64,000 nt of DNA, taken from positions 1-64,000 of IMG/VR virus record IMGVR_UViG_3300017971_000250; one strand, 5' to 3'. Each line of letters begins with the position of its first letter. Positions within the stretch are counted from its first letter, which is position 1. Positions 28,193 through 35,938 of this stretch are shown piece by piece. The DNA is from a virus. The position numbers were made by a program, and so were the translations under genes. The notes beneath the pieces were generated by a model. It did no database searches, had not been told where the DNA came from, and worked only from the letters and a program-made list of their open reading frames with translations.

Positions 28193-30250
28193 TTAGGTCG
28201 TCCGCCGTTCGGGCTTGCGCCCGTCCCTGCGGTCGACCAGCAACCGGCTCAGCACCCTCATTAGTGCGGCCGGAAACGTCGCCAGGTTATCGACCTGGAA
28301 CCAGGTCGGGTAGTAGTGGCGCGGCGCGTCCGTCTGGATCCCCGCGCCGATGCACTCGATGCCCGCCTTGCCCGCGCGCTTGACGATCTCGCGTAGGTGG
28401 TCGCCGAGAATCTGCTGCGAGTCCCAACCCGATGGCTCGTAGGGCTGGCCGTCGCAGAAGGTGATCAGGATCTTACGTTCCTCGGGGCGGGTCGCTAGCT
28501 GGCGTGCCGCGAAAAGCACCGCCTCGTCCTCCGGGGTGCAGCCGTCCGCCGTGATCCCCATCATCTTCAGGCGGGTCTCTTTGCCGTAGCGCTCCTCCCA
28601 GTCCTTGTAGATCCGGATGCGGACCCGGTTGAACCGGGTGTAAGGCCCCTCGACGCGGATCCCGCTGCACTCCGAGTCGTAGCCGCAAACCATGAAGCTC
28701 GCGCCGTTGACCTTCGAAAGGCACTCGCTCATCGCCAGCGCCGCCGCCCGCGCGTAGGTGGTTCTGTTGTTGCTCTGCATACTGTCCGACTCGTCGATCA
28801 CGATCGCGACCGCCGCGCCGAGCTTCTCACCGGGCTCGCGCTCGGCGAAAACCCTGCGGTTGCCGAGCCGCACGCTGTAGAGGGTCGAGGCGTCAACCGA
28901 ACCGCGCTCCTTGCCGCCGCGCCAGGTCGCCGCCGCGCGCGTCCGCAGGACCGCGAGGATCTTCTGCTTCAGTGTCGTGGCTGGTCCGTGGACCTCCTTG
29001 GCCACGCTGTTCAGGATCTTCTGGCGCTGGTCACGGTCGCTATCCTTGACCCGCTCGCGGATCACCCGGTCCATCGCCTGCGCCTGGGGATGCGGCAGGT
29101 AGCGGCGGTTCCCCTGCGCGTCCAGCGCCGCCGCCGCTTCGATCTGCTTGCGGACCTCGTCCTTCACGTCCAGCGTCTCGGGGAGGCCCTCGTTCAGCTT
29201 CCGGGCGAAATCGTCGCGCTCTGGATTCGGCTGGCTCTGCTGGCCGCCCTCGTTGCCCTCACCGCCGCCCGGCTTGTTTTCGTCACCGCTGCTCGGCTTG
29301 CGTCCCTTCCCGGGCTTGCCTCCGCCCGGGGTGCCCGGCTCGCTGCTCTCTTCGCCGCTGCCCTCGCCGCCGTCACCGTCGCCGCTCTCATCACCCTGGT
29401 CGTCGCCGTCCGTCCCGTCGCCCTCGCCCGCATCGCCATCCTCATCACCCTCGTCGCCGCCCTTGCTCTTTCCGCCCTGGCCGCTGCCCGGGGTGCCCGC
29501 GCCCTGGTCGTCGCCCTCTTCACCGCCGTCGCCCTGGTCCATCGGCTGCGGCGGCGGGGGGATCAGGTTCTTGATCCGCTCAACGGTCTCGCGCGCCAGC
29601 TTCAGCGCGTCGTCGACGCTGGTCTGGTGCTTCGCCCGCTCGATCAGGTCGGTCAGCATATCGGCTACCGCCCGCGCGCCCGGGGAAAGGTAGCTGTCGT
29701 CCGCACCCTGCGCCCGGTCGATAATCGCGCAGCCGATCTCCCACCAGGGGTCGGGGGTTTCACCGGCCGCGATCTTCTGGCCGTTGCGCTTGCGCATGAA
29801 GGAACCGAGGCGGGAAAGGTTCTCCGCGACCCCAGGGTAGTCAGCGCGACCGCCCGCCTCGATCCGAATGTCCTCGTAGGCGTTCAGCAGCATCGTCTCT
29901 TTGGCGATGGTCAGGATCAGGTTCTGGTCCGGCTTCGGGCTCCGAAGCTCCCGCTCCATCCGTCCCTGCTGCGCCTTCATAACGCTCATCGGCGAGGTGT
30001 AGCGCAGGCCCGCCCGCGTCGCCTCCTTCGCCCGGGCCTCCTCACGAACGTGCAGCCACTCGTGATCGATCATCCCCTCCAGCAGCCGCTGGTCGGCGTC
30101 CCGAAGGTAGTCGGCGTTTGCCGGGATCGCGATCACGTTGCCGTCCGTCGCGCAACCCGCGCCCGTCAGGACAACCCTCACGTCGCGCTGCTGTGAGAAC
30201 ACCCTGGCAATTTTCTCAAAATACGATTCCAACCGTGCCGCCGTCTTCAT
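28193..30250 (-). CDS. cobT: CobT-like vWA protein
   Basis: A 685-residue protein. The N-terminal half has the CobT-type metal-like DHEWLHVREE motif (about residue 62) and helical sequence. The middle is a long Asp/Glu/Gly-rich low-complexity stretch (about 230-330). The C-terminal vWA domain has VIDESDSMQSN (MIDAS DxSxS), TADGCTPED and an ITFCDGQPYE strand. CobT-like subunits work with a CobS-like AAA+ ATPase, encoded just upstream. In cobalamin-making bacteria the pair helps insert cobalt. No other cobalamin genes occur here, so a MoxR/vWA-type remodelling machine is more likely. ATGA overlap with the HNH gene. Confidence 0.82.
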   Translation of the reverse strand: MKTAARLESYFEKIARVFSQQRDVRVVLTGAGCATDGNVIAIPANADYLRDADQRLLEGMIDHEWLHVREEARAKEATRAGLRYTSPMSVMKAQQGRMERELRSPKPDQNLILTIAKETMLLNAYEDIRIEAGGRADYPGVAENLSRLGSFMRKRNGQKIAAGETPDPWWEIGCAIIDRAQGADDSYLSPGARAVADMLTDLIERAKHQTSVDDALKLARETVERIKNLIPPPPQPMDQGDGGEEGDDQGAGTPGSGQGGKSKGGDEGDEDGDAGEGDGTDGDDQGDESGDGDGGEGSGEESSEPGTPGGGKPGKGRKPSSGDENKPGGGEGNEGGQQSQPNPERDDFARKLNEGLPETLDVKDEVRKQIEAAAALDAQGNRRYLPHPQAQAMDRVIRERVKDSDRDQRQKILNSVAKEVHGPATTLKQKILAVLRTRAAATWRGGKERGSVDASTLYSVRLGNRRVFAEREPGEKLGAAVAIVIDESDSMQSNNRTTYARAAALAMSECLSKVNGASFMVCGYDSECSGIRVEGPYTRFNRVRIRIYKDWEERYGKETRLKMMGITADGCTPEDEAVLFAARQLATRPEERKILITFCDGQPYEPSGWDSQQILGDHLREIVKRAGKAGIECIGAGIQTDAPRHYYPTWFQVDNLATFPAALMRVLSRLLVDRRDGRKPERRTT

Positions 30251-30909
30251 GACCGCGCCCCCTTGGCGGCATTGCAGCTCCGATGCGCCGCCTGCAGATT
30301 CTCGGGTGTCGTCTTCCCTCCCACCGCGATCGGAGTAACGTGATCAACCTCCGCCGAAAGCGGATGCGGGAACGAGAGCGTCGGATCAATCGCCCCACCA
30401 CAAAGCCCACAAATCCAACCGTCTCGTTCAAGAATTCTCGTCCGCGCAACAGCCGCGCCCTTTCCGGCACGGGCTCTGCGATTCCTGTTCCTCATTACCT
30501 TGACCGCCCGGGGGTTTCGCTTCCGCCACCGCTCATTCCGCTCCCGCGCCCATTCGGGATCCGCCTTCTGCCGTGCATTCGCTGCAGCAATCACTCGCTC
30601 GCGGTTCTTCTCGTACCACCGCCTCTGCGCTCTACGAACCCTGTCAGGGTTCGCCAGACGCCAGGCTTCGCTTCCCGCCCGAATGCGCCCGGGGTTCGCC
30701 ACTCGGTAGCACCGCGCCCGTTCGTTGTCCTTCGCCGCATTCGCCGCGTGTCTAGCACGCCGCCTAGCACGAATCGAATCGCCCTCCCTCTCCCGATAGC
30801 GACGATCACAAATCGCCTTCCCGCACCGTCTCGAACACCCACGCTGATCGCGCCGCCAAGGAACAAACGCCACCCCACAAGATCCACACACACGCTCCTG
30901 GAGGTTCAT
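30247..30909 (-). CDS. Free-standing HNH endonuclease
   Basis: A 220-residue protein. An N-terminal zinc finger (CGSCGVAFVPWRRDQRGCSRRC) and a long Arg-rich region with tandem ANP(G/D)R.RA repeats precede the C-terminal HNH nuclease: RDGWICGLCGGAID, LSAEVDHVTPIAVGGKTTPENLQAAHRSCNAAKG by position 175-215. It sits between the CobS-like and CobT-like genes with 4-base overlaps on both sides, and its DNA is less GC-rich. It is typical of a homing endonuclease that has settled in a conserved gene pair. Confidence 0.88.
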   Translation of the reverse strand: MNLQERVCGSCGVAFVPWRRDQRGCSRRCGKAICDRRYREREGDSIRARRRARHAANAAKDNERARCYRVANPGRIRAGSEAWRLANPDRVRRAQRRWYEKNRERVIAAANARQKADPEWARERNERWRKRNPRAVKVMRNRNRRARAGKGAAVARTRILERDGWICGLCGGAIDPTLSFPHPLSAEVDHVTPIAVGGKTTPENLQAAHRSCNAAKGARS

Positions 30910-32129
30910 GGCTCGCTCCTCCCGAAGTGACGCTGCAGGACCCCCGCGACGAACTTGCGGTCGTCGGGTCCGAGCTTGTTGAGCACCGCGATCTCCGAGG
31001 CGCGCCGCGTCCCTAGCTGCCCGCTCTTCTCCGCCCAGGAAAGTAGGCGGCGCAGGCTGAAGGTGCAGCCGCAGTCCTCGTTGGCGTAGCCGAGGCGAAC
31101 CGTCGTGGCTACCTCCACCATCTTCTCGGCCTTGCTACGCTCGATCCCGGTCTTGGCCACCAGGATCCCGATCTCCTTGCTGCCTACCGGGTAGCCTTGC
31201 TGGATCACGATTCCGAAGCGGTCCAGGAAGGCTTCGTTCAGGACGTTGGTCCCGGTATAGAGCCCGGTGTCGTCGCCGCGCCCGAGCGTGTTGGCGGTAG
31301 CGATGATCCGGAAGGTCGGCGCGATCCTCACGACCCGGCCACCGTCGCCCGTCAGGACCAGGCGGCGGTTCTGCTCTAGCAGCGCCTGTAGCGCGAAAAG
31401 AATCTCGGGCGGAGCCGCGTCGATCTCGTCAAGCAGGAGCGCGTATCCCCGGGTCGCCGCCGTAGGCGCGATGCCGTCCTTCCAGGTCACGATGCTCTGC
31501 CCGGTCTCGGGATCGACGTCCAGGACCTTCTCACCGAGAAAGTCGGCCGCCCTGAAGTCGCCGTTCAGGTTCACCCGGATCGTCGGCCAGTTGAGGATGC
31601 TCAGTAGCTCCAGCGCCCCGCTGCTCTTGCCGCAGCCGGTCGGCCCTACGATCAGGACGTTGTCGTCATTGGCCAGCCCGAGCGCGAGCGCCTGCAGGCT
31701 CTCGTCGTCGAATTCATAGTGGGGGTCGTGCTCGGGTACGAAAGCCCGGTCCCGCTCGCTCAGGTCCGCGCGGATCCGAATCTTCACCGGCCCGAACTCT
31801 AACTCGGTGCCGAACAGGTCCTCGGCCTCGTCCTTCGGTAGCGAGGGATCGGCGGCTTGCGCCGTCTGCGCATCCGTCTTTGCCGCCATCACCTTCGCAA
31901 CCCGCTCCTTCTCCTTCTGCCTGCGTGCCCGGCTCCAGCGACCCTTCTGGCCGACGCTGCCCTTCTTGCTCGCAGCCACGCCGATGGTCTCCGCACCCGG
32001 GTGCTTCTCCCGATACTGCTCGGTGCTCATCCCGTGGACGAGCCCGAGGTGGGTCGATAGCTGCTCGAAGCGCTTACCGCACTCCAGGCACTCGACCTTG
32101 CCGTCGCCTTTCATGGTTCCCTGGTTCAT
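30906..32129 (-). CDS. cobS: CobS/MoxR-like AAA+ ATPase with N-terminal MucR-like finger
   Basis: 407 residues from ATGAACCAGGG (32129); an ATG at 32138 is an alternative. The N-terminal CLECGKRFEQLSTHLGLVHG with STEQYREKHPGAE is a ROS/MucR-type zinc finger, unusual on this enzyme. The ATPase has Walker A VGPTGCGKSS, Walker B LLLDEIDAAPPEIL, sensor ATANTLGRGDDTG and arginine-finger region NEAFLDRF. It should drive the CobT-like vWA partner. The HNH gene between the two is probably a later insertion. Confidence 0.85.
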   Translation of the reverse strand: MNQGTMKGDGKVECLECGKRFEQLSTHLGLVHGMSTEQYREKHPGAETIGVAASKKGSVGQKGRWSRARRQKEKERVAKVMAAKTDAQTAQAADPSLPKDEAEDLFGTELEFGPVKIRIRADLSERDRAFVPEHDPHYEFDDESLQALALGLANDDNVLIVGPTGCGKSSGALELLSILNWPTIRVNLNGDFRAADFLGEKVLDVDPETGQSIVTWKDGIAPTAATRGYALLLDEIDAAPPEILFALQALLEQNRRLVLTGDGGRVVRIAPTFRIIATANTLGRGDDTGLYTGTNVLNEAFLDRFGIVIQQGYPVGSKEIGILVAKTGIERSKAEKMVEVATTVRLGYANEDCGCTFSLRRLLSWAEKSGQLGTRRASEIAVLNKLGPDDRKFVAGVLQRHFGRSEP

Positions 32130-32151
32130 CGGTTCCATCTCCCCTCGGCCC

Positions 32152-32391
32152 CTAGCTCAGCACCTTGACTTCGCGCTCGCCGTGGTCGGCCGCGTAGCGG
32201 ATCGCCATCCTCTTCGCCTCGGCGAAGGAGCCGACCTGCCAGAAACGCTCGCTACCAATCTCGAAGGCCCAGTGGCCGTAGCCGCGCGGCTTGCGTCTAT
32301 GCGCCCACTCGAACTCGGTCGTCACGACCCTCACGCTGCTCTGCGCTACCCGCGCCTCGCTTCCCGTTCCCGTCTGGCTTCCCTGGTTCAT
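32152..32391 (-). CDS. Small hypothetical protein
   Basis: A 79-residue protein, MNQGSQTGTGSEARVAQSSV then RRKPRGYGHWAFEIGSERFW and AKRMAIRYAADHGEREVKV, a compact alpha/beta domain of unknown type. I chose the ATG at 32391 because AGGAGGAACCG precedes it. Its first bases (ATGAACCAGGGAA) and leader are the same as those of the ATPase gene downstream, pointing to local duplication of the start region. Confidence 0.6.
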   Translation of the reverse strand: MNQGSQTGTGSEARVAQSSVRVVTTEFEWAHRRKPRGYGHWAFEIGSERFWQVGSFAEAKRMAIRYAADHGEREVKVLS

Positions 32392-32437
32392 CGGTTCCTC
32401 CTCGGTTCCGGCCGGGGCCCCTTCCCCAACCACCATC

Positions 32438-32466
32438 ATTATCGTCTCGGCCGCCCAGGAAGTCCA
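32438..32466 (-). promoter_or_regulatory. Candidate sigma70-type promoter
   Basis: On the minus strand TGGACT (-35, 32466-32461), a 17-base spacer and GATAAT (-10, 32443-32438) match sigma70 consensus at 4/6 and 5/6. It would start transcription about 40 bases before the gene at 32391 and could drive the CobS/CobT block. It overlaps a gap of about 137 bases, one of the few in this strand. Confidence 0.4.
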
Positions 32467-32528
32467 GAGAAATCTTCGCCGATCCCCCAACTTTCTGCTA
32501 TCGCCTACGGCCGCCGCCACTTACGGGG

Positions 32529-33599
32529 TCACAGCAGCCCCCTCAATCGCCTGGTCACGGCCGCCCGCAGCGCCGATTCCAACGGCCGCGCGCCCTGGAC
32601 CGCGCGCCTCAGCACATCGGGCGGGGCCTCCCCGGGGTCGCCGTAGCCTTCGAGGTCGTCCGTGATGCACGCGTCGATTCCGGCCCGGATGATTTGCTCG
32701 ATCGCTTCGTCGTGCGCCTCGGGGTCGAGGCTCAGCACCAGCCGCGTTCCGCCTAGCATTCGAATCGTGCGCAGCGGTCCGAGCCCCTTACCGAGCAGCG
32801 CGACCGAAGCGAAGCCCGCGCGATCGTAGGCGAGCACATCGAAGACGCCCTCGGCGATCACGAGCGCCCGCTTGCCCGCCGCGATACGGGACGCCGCCTG
32901 AAACCATCCGAAGACCAGCTTGCCCGTCCCCGGCCCCGAGAGGTATCGGATCTCGGCCGCCTTCGAAACCGCACGCGCCGTGAAGCTCAATCCCTCGGGA
33001 CAAACGACCGGGAAGATGATCCTGCCGGAGTAGCGACCCGAATTGCAAAAGCCGATCTCGTAGCGCCGCGCCTGCTCGCGCGTCACCCCACGCTCCTGGA
33101 GATACTTCGGGAAGCGCCACACCGGATCACGACTGCTGTCGTAGATAGGCTCCAGCCCGGGGATGCGCTCCTTCGCCAAAATCGCAAGCGCCCCGAGATG
33201 CGTGTTCGCCCGCCACTCGATAGGTCCCTGCGGAGCGGACACGGGCCGGTGCGGTGTCCGGTTTTTGTCCCTTGTCCGGACTGCTGACCCGAAGCCAGCA
33301 CCTCCCCGCACTTCGATCACCAGTGCTGCCTTGGCCTCGTGGGGTTCGAGCCCTTCGTGCTCTGCGTAGAGCGGAGCGAACCCGGATCCCTTGCGCCCGC
33401 ATCGAAAACAGATCCAAGCCCCGCGCTCATGGGTGCCGTGCTCGTCTTCCCACTCTTCGAGATTGACGTAGCAGCGGTCGGCGCTCTTGCAATCTTCGAA
33501 CGGACACGGCCCGACCATCTGAGGAACCTTCCCGGTCGACGGCCGGTAGCCTGCCGCTTCGAGGTATCCCTCTAGGTCGAACTCGTCCAGGAAGCCCAT
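32529..33599 (-). CDS. DNA primase (zinc finger plus Toprim)
   Basis: A 356-residue protein. The N-terminal zinc-binding domain has CPFEDCKSADRCYVN, then CFRCGRKGSGFAPLYAEHE, as in DnaG/gp4-type primases. A middle region (FPVVCPEGLSFTARAVSKAA) precedes the Toprim domain: VIAEGVFDVLAYDRAG (metal-binding Glu) and RLVLSLDPEAHDEAIEQI (the Asp of the DxD-type motif). It makes primers for lagging-strand synthesis. The ATG overlaps the helicase stop (TGATG). Confidence 0.88.
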   Translation of the reverse strand: MGFLDEFDLEGYLEAAGYRPSTGKVPQMVGPCPFEDCKSADRCYVNLEEWEDEHGTHERGAWICFRCGRKGSGFAPLYAEHEGLEPHEAKAALVIEVRGGAGFGSAVRTRDKNRTPHRPVSAPQGPIEWRANTHLGALAILAKERIPGLEPIYDSSRDPVWRFPKYLQERGVTREQARRYEIGFCNSGRYSGRIIFPVVCPEGLSFTARAVSKAAEIRYLSGPGTGKLVFGWFQAASRIAAGKRALVIAEGVFDVLAYDRAGFASVALLGKGLGPLRTIRMLGGTRLVLSLDPEAHDEAIEQIIRAGIDACITDDLEGYGDPGEAPPDVLRRAVQGARPLESALRAAVTRRLRGLL

Positions 33600-34891
33600 C
33601 AGGTATCACTCACTGGCGGGGCCTTGATCAGCATCCGGGAGAAGTCGCAGACCGCCTGCACCCTGAATCGCGCGCGCCGCGTTCGGCCCTTGCTGATCCA
33701 GATATCCCGATGCGTCTCGCGGTCGAGGTTCGGGTCCTCCGGCATATTCACGCTCAGCACGATCGACGCGATCTCGCCCTTGCTCTGCGCGCCCCGGAGG
33801 TGCCGCGTTCCCGCCATCTTTCCCTCGGCCGATTTGTCCGCCTGCGTCATAACCCAAAGGCCCGCGTCGTGGCGTTGCGCCAGGCCCGCGAGCCTTCGGT
33901 AAACCGTCGTCAGATAGGCCCATCCATACTTCGGATCGAACGTGCCGCCCTCGCCCATCTTGAGGTGGTCAGGCGAGTCGAAGACGACGAGGTCCGGGAT
34001 GAAGCCCCGGGCCTCTAGCTCCGTCCACGCCGCCTCGACGTCGGCCACGGTCGCCTGCTCGACGCCGATGTAGAGGACCTGTAGCTGCTCGGCCAGCCGC
34101 TTGTGATTGCGCTTCAACCAGGTCGTCAATAGCTGCTTGTGCGCGCCGCTGTAGCTCCCGCTTTCGATCAGCGCGTGCGGGATCCGCGTGAACCGCGAGA
34201 TCACCCGCGAGGTCGTCACCCGCTCCCCGTTCTCCGAATCGACATGGAGGACCCGGAAGCCCTGCCGGATAGCCGCGAAGTCGAGCGAGACGCCGAGCGA
34301 GGATTTGCCGTGCCCGGTGACGCCGAAGACGATGCCTAGCTCGCCGCGCCCGATCCCGTCGATGACTTCGTCCAGCGCGTAGAGCCCAGTCGGGATCCGC
34401 TCGGCCCCGGGGATGTGGAGGAGATTCTTGGGGACGAGGGGACGCGCGCTCGGCCGCGACGACGACACGACGCCGCCAGCGAAGGTGCGGTCCAGGAGCG
34501 CGAGTGCCGCCTCGTCCTGTCCCTTCTCAAACCGTTTCGTCGCGCGGTCTATCGTGGTCAGCACCCGCCGCTTCGTCTGCCGCTTGGCGAGCATCCGCGC
34601 GACCACGCGCGGCCGCGCCTCGGGGACCGCCGTGGCAATCCCGTCGAGCGCATCATTGAGCGGATCGTGGAGGTCCGGGGGCAGCGCGAGCACCGCCGCC
34701 CGGAGCGCCGTCATGGACGGGGACTCGCCCGTTGCCTCGTAGGTTTCAACGACCTGTTTCCAGAGCCATCCGTGCTCGGGCTCGGCCCACTCGTAGCCGC
34801 CTAGCTCGGCGATCGTGGAGGCGCAGGACCCGCTGTCAACGATACAACGATGCAACAAGCAGGCTTCCAACTCGCCCCACTTCGCCTCCAT
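33599..34891 (-). CDS. DnaB-like replicative helicase
   Basis: A 430-residue protein. The N-terminal helical domain (LHRCIVDSGSCASTIAELGG...) matches DnaB N-domains. The RecA-like motor has Walker A FGVTGHGKSSLG (about residue 192), a catalytic Glu in DSENGER, Walker B DLVVFDSPDHL, and the RHLRGAQSKGEIASIVLS block corresponding to DnaB motif 4. It is translated just before primase, the classic helicase-primase pairing, and unwinds DNA at the fork for the DnaE polymerase. Confidence 0.88.
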   Translation of the reverse strand: MEAKWGELEACLLHRCIVDSGSCASTIAELGGYEWAEPEHGWLWKQVVETYEATGESPSMTALRAAVLALPPDLHDPLNDALDGIATAVPEARPRVVARMLAKRQTKRRVLTTIDRATKRFEKGQDEAALALLDRTFAGGVVSSSRPSARPLVPKNLLHIPGAERIPTGLYALDEVIDGIGRGELGIVFGVTGHGKSSLGVSLDFAAIRQGFRVLHVDSENGERVTTSRVISRFTRIPHALIESGSYSGAHKQLLTTWLKRNHKRLAEQLQVLYIGVEQATVADVEAAWTELEARGFIPDLVVFDSPDHLKMGEGGTFDPKYGWAYLTTVYRRLAGLAQRHDAGLWVMTQADKSAEGKMAGTRHLRGAQSKGEIASIVLSVNMPEDPNLDRETHRDIWISKGRTRRARFRVQAVCDFSRMLIKAPPVSDT

Positions 34892-34906
34892 GCGAACCCC
34901 CCGATC

Positions 34907-35614
34907 CTAAAGCGTATCGCCATCACTCTCGTCCACCTCCCGTCGTTTGCACCCGCGTGCAAGATACTCGCGTCGCGCACGCCCCATCGATGGCCACGGG
35001 AGACGAAGCCAGATGTGCGTTTGCCCGCGACGCGATTCCAATAACTTCCTCGTATTCTCGTCGGCCTCCTTGACCGCCGCGCGATCCTCGCGCTCCCCGG
35101 GAGGGATCCACTCGGGCACCATGCTAAGCACTGCGGGACCGACAACATTGCGCAGCGGCGGATACCGAAGATGTCCAGGTCTGCGATAGTAGTCCTCCGC
35201 GACGTCGAAGAGGCGCTCGACCGTGAAGCCGTACTCCAGCAACCACGTCGCACCCTTCTTACAGAGAGCGTCCGCGTTGCCGCCGTAATCCCGCCAGGCA
35301 ACAACGGGACGGTTATGGGCGGAAGCCCATCGGGCAGCGTAGGTGCGACGGATCGTCTCGGCGAGACCGTCGACGGCCGCATACCAAAGCGCGCGACGCG
35401 CACTAGATCGGGAGCGCTTCCATTCAAGAAGCACCAATCGATCCTCCTCGCTGAGCGCTTGCCTTCCCGCGATGAGGCTCACCTGATAGGGTTTCTTCTT
35501 CCCAAGCACCGGAAGCGCGATCTCCCGGGGACGGCCCACTCCCTTCCGTCCCTCCCGCCGCTTCTTACACATGGACGGTTCCGATTGGCGCTTTTCCTGA
35601 TCACGATATGGCAT
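34907..35614 (-). CDS. Hypothetical basic protein next to origin-like region
   Basis: About 235 residues from MPYRDQEKRQ (GGAAGGGATC before it); an upstream ATG at 35662 is possible. It has a very basic N-terminus, a helical middle (ARRALWYAAVDGLAETIRRTY) and a conserved-looking WLLEYGFTVERLFDVAEDYY segment. It is the first gene after the AT-rich iteron region and directly precedes helicase and primase. That is where an initiator or helicase loader would be expected, but I see no ATPase or recognised DNA-binding motif. The assignment is open. Confidence 0.6.
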   Translation of the reverse strand: MPYRDQEKRQSEPSMCKKRREGRKGVGRPREIALPVLGKKKPYQVSLIAGRQALSEEDRLVLLEWKRSRSSARRALWYAAVDGLAETIRRTYAARWASAHNRPVVAWRDYGGNADALCKKGATWLLEYGFTVERLFDVAEDYYRRPGHLRYPPLRNVVGPAVLSMVPEWIPPGEREDRAAVKEADENTRKLLESRRGQTHIWLRLPWPSMGRARREYLARGCKRREVDESDGDTL

Positions 35615-35684
35615 GATCCCTTCCGGAGATGGGGTAGACAGGTTTGAATTTTGCGATTTCATACCTAACCCTTTGCAGCAAGCG

Positions 35685-35802
35685 AAGATCAGATTTTAGG
35701 CAAAACCCGGACCTCCCTAAGAATTAAGAATTAAGAATTAAGAATTAAATCTCTCTCTTATATATATAAGAGAGGTGGCCTTTTTGCCTGAAATCTGATC
35801 TT
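35685..35802. promoter_or_regulatory. Origin-like element: inverted repeats, iterons, AT palindrome
   Basis: Two 21-base arms, 35685-35705 and 35782-35802, are inverted repeats with one mismatch (AAGATCAGATTT[T/C]AGGCAAAA). Between them lie four exact tandem copies of the heptamer TAAGAAT (35718-35745) and a perfect 22-bp palindrome (35753-35774, centre TATATATA, flanks CTCTCT/AGAGAG). It is the most AT-rich stretch of the window, in one of the few sizeable intergenic gaps, next to helicase/primase genes. Iterons plus an AT-rich unwinding element plus inverted arms suggest a replication origin. A divergent regulatory hub is the alternative. Confidence 0.6.
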
Positions 35803-35851
35803 GCGATCCCGCATAGCGTTAACCCTGATCAGCCCCATAATCCAATTTGTC

Positions 35852-35938
35852 GCTCCAGCATTCCGAGGAGCCGCTCGGTATCGCGGAGGGTAGGGGCGCA
35901 ACCCCGAGCGGTCTCCCCGTGGGACTGATCACAGTCCC
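35852..35938 (-). ncRNA. Candidate structured RNA or terminator cluster
   Basis: Three adjacent stem-loops: GGGACT/AGTCCC (35921-35926 with 35933-35938), which begins at the stop of the upstream helicase gene; an 8-bp stem CCGCTCGG/CCGAGCGG (35871-35878 with 35904-35911) enclosing a GGGG/CCCC hairpin (35893-35905); and GCTCC/GGAGC (35852-35856 with 35867-35871). No U-tract follows, so simple intrinsic termination is unproven. It may be a structured 3' end, an attenuator or part of the neighbouring origin region. Confidence 0.35.

Noticed and set aside
28988-30196. Plus-strand 402-codon hydrophobic-looking frame
   Set aside because: The apparent hydrophobic runs are the complement of the Asp/Glu/Gly-rich linker of the CobT-like protein.
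28193-32129. True cobalamin biosynthesis genes
   Set aside because: No CobN or other cobalamin gene nearby; the ATPase/vWA pair is better read as a remodelling machine.
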